DNA of 64,000 nucleotides from Phytohabitans aurantiacus (lineage in GTDB: Bacteria; Actinomycetota; Actinomycetes; Mycobacteriales; Micromonosporaceae), in assembly GCF_027923225.1 (NCBI RefSeq), contig NZ_BSDI01000014.1, positions 1 through 64,000 on the forward strand, in the 5' to 3' direction. The notes beneath the pieces were generated by a model. It worked only from the letters and a program-made list of their open reading frames with translations. It was not told the origin of the DNA and searched no databases. The position numbers were made by a program, and so were the translations under genes. Below are positions 31,929 through 39,887 of this stretch, one piece after another. The first letter of the stretch is position 1. Each line of letters starts with the position of its first letter.

Positions 31929-33784
31929 CGACAGCCGGATCCACCGCGCCGCCCCGGCGGTCCCGGCATCTGCCGCGGCGGCTCGCCAGTGTCTGGGTAC
32001 TGGGCTTCAAAGCCGGTCCGTGGCTCGCCGTCGGGCAGCTGGCCATCGCCGTGATCCTGGGGCTCCTACCGGCGGCGGTGGCCTGGCAGACGAAGTTCAT
32101 CATCGATGGGCTCGCGGCCGGGGAAGCCGCACCAGCGCTGCTCGGGTGGTCGGTCGGCCTGGCCGCGGCCGGGCTGGCCACCGCCGGGGCGCCGCAGGTG
32201 ACCGCGTACCTCGGCGGCGAACAACGCCGCCGGCTGGACCGTCTCATGCAGGACCGGCTCTACACCGCGGTCAACTCGTTCCAGGGACTGTCGCGGTTCG
32301 AGGATCCGCGCTTCCTCGACACGCTGCGGATGGCATCGCAGGCCAGCGGCGGCGCGCTCGTCCCGGTCACCACCGGCCTGCTCGACATCGGCCGGGCCGT
32401 CATCACCGCCCTGTCGCTGATGGCCACGCTGTACGTGCTCAGCCCGGCGATGACCGGCATCGTGCTGGCCGCCGCGGTGCCGGCGCTGGTCGCCCAGATG
32501 CTGCTGTCGAAGCGGCGCGTCAACATGATGGTCTCCATGTCGCCGGCCGTCCGGCGGCAGATCTTCTACGGCCGGCTGATCACGGATTTGCAGGCCGTCA
32601 AGGAGATACGGCTGTTCGGCCTGGGCGACTTCTTCAAGACCCGGATGCTCGCTGAGCTGCGCGACGTCCAGGACGGCGAACGGCGCATCGATCGCCGGGT
32701 ACTGCGCGTGCAGTTCCTGCTGGCGGCGCTGAGCGCAGCGGTGACCGGAGGCGGGCTGATCTGGGCGGTGCGGACCGCGGCGCACGGCGGGCTGAGCCCC
32801 GGCGACGTGACCGCCTTCGTCGCGGCGGTCGCCGGCGTCCAGACCTCGCTGGGTGGTCTGGTCGCCGGCATCGCCAGCGGATACCAGGCGCTGCTGATGT
32901 TCGACTATTACGCGGAGGCGACCAGCCAGCCGCCCGACCTTCCCCAGGCTCCGGCCCGCGACGGCAGCGGCGCGGTGGTGGCGCTCCGGCGCGGCATCGA
33001 GCTTCGCGATGTCTGGTTCCGGTACGACGCCGCGCACTCGTGGGTCCTCCAGGGCGTCGACCTGACCATCCCCTATGGACAGTCGGTGGCGCTCGTCGGT
33101 CTCAACGGCGCCGGCAAGAGCACGCTGGTGAAGCTGCTGTGCCGCTTCTACGACCCGGATCGCGGCGTCATCTACTGGGACGGGGTCGACATCCGAGACG
33201 TCGCGCCAGCAGAGCTGCGTAGCCGGATCGGCGTCCTGTTCCAGGACTTCATGGCCTACGACCTCACGGGGGCGGAGAACATCGGCCTCGGTGACCTCGA
33301 CGGCATCTCCGATCGGTCCCGGATCGAGCGAGCCGCGCGCGCCGCGGACGTGCACGACGCGATCGCGGCGATGCTGCGCGGATACGACACCCTGTTGAGC
33401 CGACTCTTCTTCAAGGAGAGCGACAAGGACAACCCGGAAACGGGCGTGATGCTCTCCGGCGGGCAGTGGCAGCGGCTGGCCCTCGCCCGGACCCTCATGC
33501 GTGAAGGCCGCGACCTCCTCATCCTCGACGAGCCGAGCTCCGGGCTGGACGCGGAGGCCGAGCACCAGATCCACCAACGGCTGCGCGAGCATCGGCACGG
33601 CCGCACGAGCCTGCTCATCTCCCATCGGCTCGGCGCCGTCCGCGACGCCGACCTCATCGTCGTACTGGCCGGCGGCCGCATCGTCGAGCAGGGCGATCAC
33701 GCCGAGCTGATGAGCGTCGGCGGTGCCTATGCGCGCATGTTCACACTGCAGGCGACGGGTTATCGACAGTCTGAGAAGGTGTGA
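31925..33784 (+). CDS. ABC exporter with fused membrane and ATPase domains
   Basis: 619 residues from ATG 31925. The membrane domain has about six spans in residues 25-330 (for example LAVGQLAIAVILGLLPAAVA). The ATPase has Walker A LVGLNGAGKSTLVKLL, the Q-loop GVLFQDF, signature LSGGQWQRLALARTLM, Walker B LLILDEPSSGLD and H-loop ISHRLGAV. No C39 cysteine-protease domain precedes it, so it cannot cleave a double-glycine leader; the S26 peptidase upstream may do the processing. It would function as a homodimer. Translationally coupled to the MauD-like gene, it probably exports the ten-cysteine peptide. Confidence 0.92.
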   Translation: MTTAGSTAPPRRSRHLPRRLASVWVLGFKAGPWLAVGQLAIAVILGLLPAAVAWQTKFIIDGLAAGEAAPALLGWSVGLAAAGLATAGAPQVTAYLGGEQRRRLDRLMQDRLYTAVNSFQGLSRFEDPRFLDTLRMASQASGGALVPVTTGLLDIGRAVITALSLMATLYVLSPAMTGIVLAAAVPALVAQMLLSKRRVNMMVSMSPAVRRQIFYGRLITDLQAVKEIRLFGLGDFFKTRMLAELRDVQDGERRIDRRVLRVQFLLAALSAAVTGGGLIWAVRTAAHGGLSPGDVTAFVAAVAGVQTSLGGLVAGIASGYQALLMFDYYAEATSQPPDLPQAPARDGSGAVVALRRGIELRDVWFRYDAAHSWVLQGVDLTIPYGQSVALVGLNGAGKSTLVKLLCRFYDPDRGVIYWDGVDIRDVAPAELRSRIGVLFQDFMAYDLTGAENIGLGDLDGISDRSRIERAARAADVHDAIAAMLRGYDTLLSRLFFKESDKDNPETGVMLSGGQWQRLALARTLMREGRDLLILDEPSSGLDAEAEHQIHQRLREHRHGRTSLLISHRLGAVRDADLIVVLAGGRIVEQGDHAELMSVGGAYARMFTLQATGYRQSEKV

Positions 33785-33884
33785 GCTACGGATCGATGAC
33801 GTGCCTGGGCGGCGACGGGGTGTCCTAGCGTGCTGGGACCGGATAGCGTTGGGTGTCCATTCAGGATCGCGTGAGGAGACCATC

Positions 33885-33998
33885 GTGCGGGTGCGTGTCG
33901 TGACTGTCGCTGCCCTCTTGACCGCCACCGGGGCGGCCGTCGTGCTCGGTCTGGCCCAGGCCGGGGCCGCCCTGGCGGGCTACACCTGGTCAAACTAG
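33885..33998 (+). CDS. Tiny secreted peptide, 37 residues
   Basis: From GTG 33885, with GAGGAGA about 6 bases upstream, the product reads MRVRVVTVAALLTATGAAVV then LGLAQAGAALAGYTWSN. This is a nearly complete signal peptide with basic N-terminus, hydrophobic core and AQA/ALA cleavage motifs, leaving only GYTWSN or GAALAGYTWSN. A TAGCGT -10-like box lies at 33843. A perfect 10-bp hairpin begins 14 bases after the stop, so it looks like an independent short transcription unit. Function unknown; a secreted signal peptide fragment is possible. It may be too short for standard annotation. Confidence 0.55.
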   Translation: MRVRVVTVAALLTATGAAVVLGLAQAGAALAGYTWSN

Positions 33999-36359
33999 CC
34001 CCTGGCGGTGCGGCCCGGGACGGTGGTGTCCCGGGCCCACGGCGGTGGCGACGTACCGGTGTCCCTCGCGTGCCGTGAACGTGATCCGCTCGCCGTTTCC
34101 GTCCGGGCGCACCTCGCGGCCGGTGGTCGCGTCCACGAGCCGGTACGGGCCGGCGAAGAGCGGGCTGCGCAGCGCCACCTCGCCGGTGGAGCCGGCGGTG
34201 ACCGCGATCTCGCTGGCCGCGCCGCTGGCCCACCGCACGTCGACGGTGAAGTCGCCGCGGGCCCGCAGGCCGGTGACCGCGCCGTCCGGCCACGCGCCGG
34301 GCAGTGCGGGAAGCACGTGCACGTCACCGGTGTGGCTCTGCAGCAGCATCTCCGCGACGCCCGCGGTGGCACCGAAGTTGCCGTCGATCTGGAATGGCGG
34401 ATGGGTGTCCCACAGGTTGCTGAGCGTGCTGTAGCGCAACTGCTCGCTCAGCATCTTGTGCGCGTGGTCGCCGTCCAGCAGGCGCGAAAAGAAATTGATC
34501 TTCCAGGCTTTGCTCCAGCCGGTGCCGCCGTCGCCGCGGGCGGTGAGCGACACCCTGGCCGCGGCCGCGTGTTCGGGGTCGGTCAGCGGGGCGATCTGGT
34601 CGCTGGGGTGCAGGGCGAACAGGTGGGAGACGTGCCGGTGCTGGTCGGTGGGGCTGTCCCAGTCGCCTTTCCACTCCTGAAGCTGGCCCCAGGAGCCGAT
34701 CCGTAGGCCCGGGTCGAGACGCTCCAGTGTGGACTGTACGGTGGACTGGAATGCGGCGTCGCCGCCGAGTACCTTGCCCGCCTCCAGCACGTTGGTGAAC
34801 AGGCTCCACACGATCTGCTGCGACATCGAGGCGCCCGCGGTGAAGTCTCCGTTCTCGGGGGAGAAGCTCGGCGACACCACCAGCTTGCCGTCGCGCGGGT
34901 CGGTCACCAGCTCGTCGAGCCAGAACTCGGCCAGTTCCCTCATCAGCGGGTACGCGCGCCGCCGCAGGAACGCGGTGTCTTTCGTGAACAGGTAGTGCTC
35001 CCAGTAGTGCAGCGCGAGCCAGGCGCCCGCCTCAGGGAACCAGAACGACTGCGGGTAGTCATGTACTCCGGTGAAGCCGAACGGGTTGGTCTCGTTGTTG
35101 ACGACCCAGCCGCGGTTGCCGTACATGTACCGAGCGGTGTGCCGGCCCGGTGGCGCGAGCGAGTCCACGTAGTCGAACAGCGGCCCGGTGGTCTCCGACA
35201 GGTTCGTGGTCTCGGCCGGCCAGTAGTTCATCTGCAGGTTGATGTTGACGTGGTAGTCGCCGCTCCACGGTGGACTGACGGAGTTGTTCCACACACCTTG
35301 CAGGTTGGCCGGCAGCGAGCCGTCTCGCGACGAGGCGATCAGCAGGTAGCGTCCGTACTGGAAGTAGAGCGCGTCCAGCGCGCGCTCCGCCGGGCTGGTG
35401 CCGCCCCGGTAGGCGCTCAGCAGTTCGTCGGTGGGCGTCGCCGGCATCGACTGTCCGATGTCGAGCGACACGCGGTCGAAGAGCCGCCTGTGGTCGGCCA
35501 CGTGCCGGGCCAGCAGGGCGTCCCAGGACTGGGCCGCCGCGTTGTCGACGGCGGCGGTGACCGCGGCGTGCGGGTCGGGCCCGCGGTAGGCCGGATAGCT
35601 GGCGGCATAGTCGGTGCCCGCGCCGAGCACGAGGACGGCCGCGTCGGCGCCGCTGACGGTCACGGTGCCGTCCGGGTTGTCGGTACGCGAGCCGCCCTCG
35701 TTGCGTACCTGGATCTGGCTCTCGAAGGTGAGCTTGTTGTCGTCGAGCTTGCCGGCGAACGTGATCCGCCCGCCTGCGGCGGTAACCGTCTTCGACCGGT
35801 TGGCGGGCGCGGAGACGCCGGCGCTGAACGCCACCTTGCCCGGCTGGTCGGCGCTCACGCGTATCACGAGCACCCCGTCCGGATGGCTGGCGAAGTACTC
35901 GCGGGTGTATCGGACACCGTCATCCACATAGGACACGCGGGCCACGGCGTTGGCGATGTCCAGCTCGCGCCGGTACTCCCGCAGCGCGCCGGGGCCGGCG
36001 GGCAGGCGCAGCGTGAGGTCGCCGAAGGTCTGGTACGCGCCGAAGCCGTTCCTCGGCTGCCCGAGCCGGCTGGCGACCTCGTCCGGGCTGATCCGCAGCC
36101 GCTGGTCGAGATCCCGCTGTACCTGCTGGATCGCGCCGGGCCGGGGCGAGCTCCAGTTGCCGAAGTCGTACCCCTGCGTCGAGCCCGGCCCGCCGGTCCA
36201 CAGCGTCTTCTCGTTGAACTGGACCGTCTCGACGGCCACGCCGCCGAAGACCATGCCGCCCAGCGCTCCGTTTCCAATCGGCAGCGCCTGGGTCTCCCAG
36301 TCGGTGGCCGGCTCGTCGTACCAGAGCGTCAGCGGGTCGCCGGACATGATGCGACTCAC
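33990..36359 (-). CDS. GH95 family glycoside hydrolase (alpha-L-fucosidase type)
   Basis: 789 residues from GTG 36359, seven bases after GGGAGGAG. The N-terminal beta domain opens LWYDEPATDWETQALPIGNG, ALGGMVFGGVAVETVQFNEK, TLWTGGPGSTQ, the signature start of GH95. The (alpha/alpha)6 catalytic domain includes LPANLQGVWNNSVSPPWSGD, YHVNINLQMNYWPAETTNLS, and the C-terminus ends with a beta sandwich. GH95 enzymes cleave alpha-1,2-L-fucosides or L-galactosides. No signal peptide is visible although many GH95 enzymes are secreted, so it may be cytoplasmic. Its 3' end overlaps the tiny peptide gene and its hairpin. Confidence 0.92.
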   Translation of the reverse strand: MSRIMSGDPLTLWYDEPATDWETQALPIGNGALGGMVFGGVAVETVQFNEKTLWTGGPGSTQGYDFGNWSSPRPGAIQQVQRDLDQRLRISPDEVASRLGQPRNGFGAYQTFGDLTLRLPAGPGALREYRRELDIANAVARVSYVDDGVRYTREYFASHPDGVLVIRVSADQPGKVAFSAGVSAPANRSKTVTAAGGRITFAGKLDDNKLTFESQIQVRNEGGSRTDNPDGTVTVSGADAAVLVLGAGTDYAASYPAYRGPDPHAAVTAAVDNAAAQSWDALLARHVADHRRLFDRVSLDIGQSMPATPTDELLSAYRGGTSPAERALDALYFQYGRYLLIASSRDGSLPANLQGVWNNSVSPPWSGDYHVNINLQMNYWPAETTNLSETTGPLFDYVDSLAPPGRHTARYMYGNRGWVVNNETNPFGFTGVHDYPQSFWFPEAGAWLALHYWEHYLFTKDTAFLRRRAYPLMRELAEFWLDELVTDPRDGKLVVSPSFSPENGDFTAGASMSQQIVWSLFTNVLEAGKVLGGDAAFQSTVQSTLERLDPGLRIGSWGQLQEWKGDWDSPTDQHRHVSHLFALHPSDQIAPLTDPEHAAAARVSLTARGDGGTGWSKAWKINFFSRLLDGDHAHKMLSEQLRYSTLSNLWDTHPPFQIDGNFGATAGVAEMLLQSHTGDVHVLPALPGAWPDGAVTGLRARGDFTVDVRWASGAASEIAVTAGSTGEVALRSPLFAGPYRLVDATTGREVRPDGNGERITFTAREGHRYVATAVGPGHHRPGPHRQGLV
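34012..34037. terminator. Hairpin after the tiny peptide gene
   Basis: GGCCCGGGAC (34012-34021) pairs perfectly with GTCCCGGGCC (34028-34037) around a 6-nt loop, starting 14 bases after the stop of the 37-residue peptide. There is no U-tract, which is common for actinobacterial terminators. It lies inside the 3' coding end of the convergent GH95 gene. Confidence 0.6.
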
Positions 36360-36433
36360 CAGACCGCTCCTCCCACGTCGTACCTGCTCAAGGCCCGCCC
36401 AAAGATATCGGATGCACAGGGTCCATGATCCGA

Positions 36434-36455
36434 TGAAGCCGATCTGAAAGGCAGC
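36434..36455. promoter_or_regulatory. 11-bp direct repeat between GH95 and MPI-family genes
   Basis: TGAAGCCGATC followed by TGAAAGGCAGC, an 11-bp direct repeat with TGAA cores, 75 bases upstream of the GH95 start and 81 bases upstream of the rightward gene. It is almost the same as the first part of the site at 30387-30408. Confidence 0.5.
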
Positions 36456-36535
36456 GTTGGTACCGTCCTCGGCATCGCCCGTTCACCCTCGGGCGACGAA
36501 GCTTTTATGAAGGGGACTGTTGCTACGGTCCTCCA

Positions 36536-37339
36536 ATGACCGAGCTGAATCCCGAACGTGCCCGGCGAGCGATCATCGAACACACCCGGCGCCTGGCCGA
36601 ATCGGCCGCCGCTGCCGGACCTGACGCCGCCGTGCCGACCACCCCGGAGTGGACGATAACCAACCTGGTAGAGCACGTCGGCCAGACCCAGAACTGGGTC
36701 GCGGAGATCATCGAGCGGCGCATCACCGACCCCACCCAGCTGCCCACGGGGGCGGCCGCCCTGCCCGCCGATCCCCGCCAGTGGGAGGCGTGGCTGTCGC
36801 AGTCGGCGCAGCGGGTCGCGGACGCGCTCTCCGACGACGCGATGGACGCGCCGGTGTTCAACGCCGCGGCGGACGGGCGGACCGGGACGCGTTTCTGGAT
36901 GTCCAGCGTCCTCAACGAGACGGTCGTCCACGGCTTCGACGGGGACAACGCGGCGGGCCGGCCGGCCGACATCGCCCCCGACATCGCGGCCGCGCTCATC
37001 AGCAACCACCTGGCGATGCTCACCTCTCCCACCTGGGAGCTGCAGCGCTCCGAGTCCGCCCACGCGATCCGGGGCACCGGGCAGACGCTGCAGTTGCTGG
37101 CTACCGACACCGCGGACGGCACGGGCGCCTGGTTCGTCGAACGGCGGCCGGACGGAGCGGCGTGGCAGCCCGGAACCAAACCGGCCGACGTGACGGTCAC
37201 CGGCTCGGCACAGTCGCTGTTGCTGGTCCTGACCCGGCGACTTCCGCTCACCGACCGCGAAACCACCAAGATCACGATCGAAGGCGACGCCGGCATCGTG
37301 CGGCACTGGCTCGACAACACCGCCCACATCGCCGACTGA
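36536..37339 (+). CDS. Maleylpyruvate isomerase family mycothiol-dependent enzyme
   Basis: 267 residues. The N-terminal DinB-like four-helix region reads ARRAIIEHTRRLAESAAAAG, TPEWTITNLVEHVGQTQNWV, with the metal-site histidine in LVEHVG. Next is FWMSSVLNETVVHGFDGDNA with a second histidine motif (ETVVHGFD). The C-terminal part (VTVTGSAQSLLLVLTRRLPL) is the MDMPI C domain. This is the TIGR03083 actinobacterial family, generally assumed to use mycothiol. Individual substrates are mostly unknown and no aromatic ring-cleavage genes are adjacent. Confidence 0.88.
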   Translation: MTELNPERARRAIIEHTRRLAESAAAAGPDAAVPTTPEWTITNLVEHVGQTQNWVAEIIERRITDPTQLPTGAAALPADPRQWEAWLSQSAQRVADALSDDAMDAPVFNAAADGRTGTRFWMSSVLNETVVHGFDGDNAAGRPADIAPDIAAALISNHLAMLTSPTWELQRSESAHAIRGTGQTLQLLATDTADGTGAWFVERRPDGAAWQPGTKPADVTVTGSAQSLLLVLTRRLPLTDRETTKITIEGDAGIVRHWLDNTAHIAD

Positions 37340-37366
37340 CCGGCACCGCCGCACGACTCCAGCACC

Positions 37367-38020
37367 TCACCGTTCGCCGGGCGTGATCAGGCCGGACTCG
37401 TACGCACAGATCACGGCCTGTACCCGATCGCGCAGCCCCAGTTTGCTCAGCACGTTGCTGACATGGGTTTTCACGGTGTGCTCGCTGACGGTGAACGCGG
37501 CGGCGATCTCGGCGTTGGACCGGCCCTGCCCGAGCAGTTCGAGCGTCTCCCGCTCGCGGTCGGTGAGCCGGTCCAGCCCGATCACCGGGCCCGGTCGGGG
37601 CTGGCGCCGGACCGCGTCGTCGACGAGGCGGCGGGTCACCGCCGGGGCGAGCAGCGCCTGGCCGTCGACGACGACCCGGACCGCGTGCACCAGGTCGTCG
37701 CGACGGACGTCCTTGAGCAGGAACCCGCTGGCACCCGCGCGGAGCGCGTCGAAGACGTACGCGTCGGAGTCGAACGTGGTCAGCATGATGACGCGGGTGT
37801 CGGTCTCGGCGCAGATCTGCCGGGCCGCGCCGATGCCGTTCAGGATCGGCATCTCGATGTCGAGCAGCGCCACGTCGGGCTTGTGCGCCCGGACCGCCCG
37901 TACCGCCTCCGCGCCGTCGCCGGCCTCGGCGACCACCTCGATGTCGTCCTGGACGCCGAGGATCAGCGCGAAGCCGGCGCGGACGAGCTCCTGGTCGTCG
38001 GCCACCACCACCCGGATCAC
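37367..38020 (-). CDS. NarL/LuxR-type response regulator
   Basis: 217 residues from GTG 38020, overlapping the kinase stop by 4 bp (GTGA). The receiver domain starts MIRVVVADDQELVRAGFALI, with the phosphorylated Asp in PDVALLDIEMP and the conserved Lys in GFLLKDVRRDDL. The LuxR HTH reads LTDRERETLELLGQGRSNAE, IAAAFTVSEHTVKTHVSNVL. Together with the kinase upstream it forms a two-component system next to a MacB/FtsX-type ABC system on the other strand, the usual target of such pairs in actinomycetes. Confidence 0.93.
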   Translation of the reverse strand: MIRVVVADDQELVRAGFALILGVQDDIEVVAEAGDGAEAVRAVRAHKPDVALLDIEMPILNGIGAARQICAETDTRVIMLTTFDSDAYVFDALRAGASGFLLKDVRRDDLVHAVRVVVDGQALLAPAVTRRLVDDAVRRQPRPGPVIGLDRLTDRERETLELLGQGRSNAEIAAAFTVSEHTVKTHVSNVLSKLGLRDRVQAVICAYESGLITPGER

Positions 38021-39084
38021 GGGAACACCGCCTCCACCTTGAACCCTTTTCCGTGCAGCCCGGTGCCCACGGTGACCTCCCCGCCGGCGGCGGCGATCCG
38101 CTCCCGCATACCGGACAGCCCGTGCCCGCCGGCGGCTGGCCGGGCGGAGCCGACGCCGTCGTCGGCGACGCTGAGCCGGAACCCGCCGCCAGTCCACCCG
38201 GTGCGTAGCTCGACCGTGCCCGCCTGGGCGTGCTTGACCACGTTGGTCAGCGCCTCCTGGACCATCCGGTACGCGGCGAGCTGCACGTCGGTGGGCAGTT
38301 CGCGCGGTGTGCCGGAGCTGCGGACGCGCACGTGCAGGCCGGCCAGTTCGGCCTGCCCGACGAGGTCGCCCAGGTTGGCCAGGCCGGGTGGCGGCCTGTC
38401 TTTCAGGGTGCCGACGGCCTGCCGGAGCTGGCGCATCGCGTCGCGGCCGGCGGTGGCGATCGCGTCGAACGCGGTACCCGCCCGCTCCGGGTCGCGCTGC
38501 GCGACGGCGGCGCCGGCTTCGGCCTGTACGACCATCATGCTGAACGCGTGGCCGAGGATGTCGTGCAGGTCGGCGGCGATCCGGGCGCGCTCACGGGCGG
38601 CGGCGAGCTCGGCGGCCTGGCGTGCGTTGGCGCGGGCCAGTTCGCGGCGGCCGCGGGTGAGCGCGCCGAGCGCGTACGCGGCGGACCAGGTCAGCAGCTC
38701 GCGGGCGGCGGTGGCGGGCGCGCCGACGGTGGCGGTCAGCCCGATCGCGGTGATCGCCAGCGCGGCCACCCGGTGCCACTTCGGTGCCAGGTCGGCGACG
38801 GTGTACAGGCCGACGAGCGCGCCGTACCAGACCGGCTGGGCGGGTCCGGTGCCGATCAGGTCGTACGCGCCGACGCACAGCTCGGTGAGCAGCAGGCACA
38901 GCAGCGGCGCTTTACGCCGGAACACCAGCGGAAGGGCCGAGCCGACCACCGGCAGGTAGCCGGCGAGTTGCCACGGCTCCGGGTCGAACAGGAAGGGCAC
39001 CGACTGGGCGAACAGCACCGCCGCCGCCAGTGCCAGGTCGCCCCGCCGTCGCCGCCACACGATGATCGACAATAGCCGTCTCAC
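38017..39084 (-). CDS. Sensor histidine kinase (HisKA_3 type)
   Basis: 355 residues. About five N-terminal membrane segments occupy residues 10-140 with no extracellular sensor domain (LALAAAVLFAQSVPFLFDPE, HRVAALAITAIGLTATVGAP). The phospho-acceptor block is RARIAADLHDILGHAFSMMV. The HATPase has MVQEALTNVVKHAQAG, the Gly box SVADDGVGSA and GHGLSGMRERIAAAGG. It lacks a long sensory loop, so it may sense the membrane itself or the neighbouring ABC system, as in LiaS/DesK-like kinases. GTG start; divergent from the ABC genes by 71 bp. Confidence 0.93.
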   Translation of the reverse strand: MRRLLSIIVWRRRRGDLALAAAVLFAQSVPFLFDPEPWQLAGYLPVVGSALPLVFRRKAPLLCLLLTELCVGAYDLIGTGPAQPVWYGALVGLYTVADLAPKWHRVAALAITAIGLTATVGAPATAARELLTWSAAYALGALTRGRRELARANARQAAELAAARERARIAADLHDILGHAFSMMVVQAEAGAAVAQRDPERAGTAFDAIATAGRDAMRQLRQAVGTLKDRPPPGLANLGDLVGQAELAGLHVRVRSSGTPRELPTDVQLAAYRMVQEALTNVVKHAQAGTVELRTGWTGGGFRLSVADDGVGSARPAAGGHGLSGMRERIAAAGGEVTVGTGLHGKGFKVEAVFP

Positions 39085-39155
39085 CCGAGCGAGGGAGGCG
39101 CGAGCCCCGTCGCACCGGCGATGTCAGATCCGCGGAACCGCCAGAAGATCAACGC

Positions 39156-39887
39156 ATGAATGCTGTGCAACTCTGGTCGGTCAGCCGCACGTACGGGCGC
39201 GGCGAGCGTGCGGTGACCGCGCTCGACGACGTGAGCCTGGAACTGGCGGCGGGCACGTTCACCGCGGTGATGGGGCCGTCCGGCTCCGGCAAGTCGACGC
39301 TGCTGCAGTGCGCCGCCGGCCTGGACCGGCCGACCGCCGGCCGGGTGTTCATCGCCGGCACCGACCTGACCGGGTTGAGCGAGAACCGGCGCACCCTGCT
39401 GCGCCGCGACCTGGTCGGCTTCGTGTTCCAGTCGTTCAACCTGATGCCGTCGCTGACCGCCACCCAGAACGTGGAGCTGCCGATCCGGCTCGCCGGCCGC
39501 CGGCCGGACCCAGAGGCGGTGCGCACCGCGCTCGCCGCCGTCGGACTGGCCGACCGGGCCGGGCATCGCCCCGCCGAGCTCTCGGGCGGTCAGCAGCAAC
39601 GGGTCGCGATCGCCCGCGCGCTGGCGGTACACCCCAGGGTCCTCTTCGCCGACGAGCCGACCGGTGCGCTGGACACCGCGACCGGTCACGGCGTGCTGCG
39701 GTTGCTGCGCGACCTGGTCGACCGGTACGGGCAGACGATCGTCATGGTCACGCACGACCCGGTCGCCGCCTCGTTCGCCGACCGGGTGCTGTTCCTGGCC
39801 GACGGGCGGATCGTCGACGAGCTCGTCGAGCCGACCGCCGCGACGGTGGCGACCCGGATGACCCGGCTGGCGGCGGCGCCGTGCTGA
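39156..39887 (+). CDS. MacB-type ABC transporter ATP-binding protein
   Basis: 243 residues: Walker A GPSGSGKSTLLQCAAG, Q-loop VGFVFQSFNLMP, signature ELSGGQQQRVAIARAL, Walker B RVLFADEPTGALDTATG and H-loop VMVTHDPVAASFADRV, the sequence pattern of the LolD/MacB/FtsE class. It overlaps the permease start by 7 bp. Together with the adjacent two-component system it probably forms a cell-envelope stress or peptide-resistance module. Confidence 0.94.
   Translation: MNAVQLWSVSRTYGRGERAVTALDDVSLELAAGTFTAVMGPSGSGKSTLLQCAAGLDRPTAGRVFIAGTDLTGLSENRRTLLRRDLVGFVFQSFNLMPSLTATQNVELPIRLAGRRPDPEAVRTALAAVGLADRAGHRPAELSGGQQQRVAIARALAVHPRVLFADEPTGALDTATGHGVLRLLRDLVDRYGQTIVMVTHDPVAASFADRVLFLADGRIVDELVEPTAATVATRMTRLAAAPC

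Noticed and set aside
29928..33784. Lanthipeptide, sactipeptide or other enzyme-modified RiPP cluster
   Set aside because: No LanB/LanC, radical SAM, YcaO or other modifying enzyme gene is present; only disulfide-forming, peptidase and export genes are seen.
31925..33784. C39 peptidase-containing bacteriocin exporter
   Set aside because: The protein begins directly with the membrane domain, and no N-terminal Cys/His protease motif is present.
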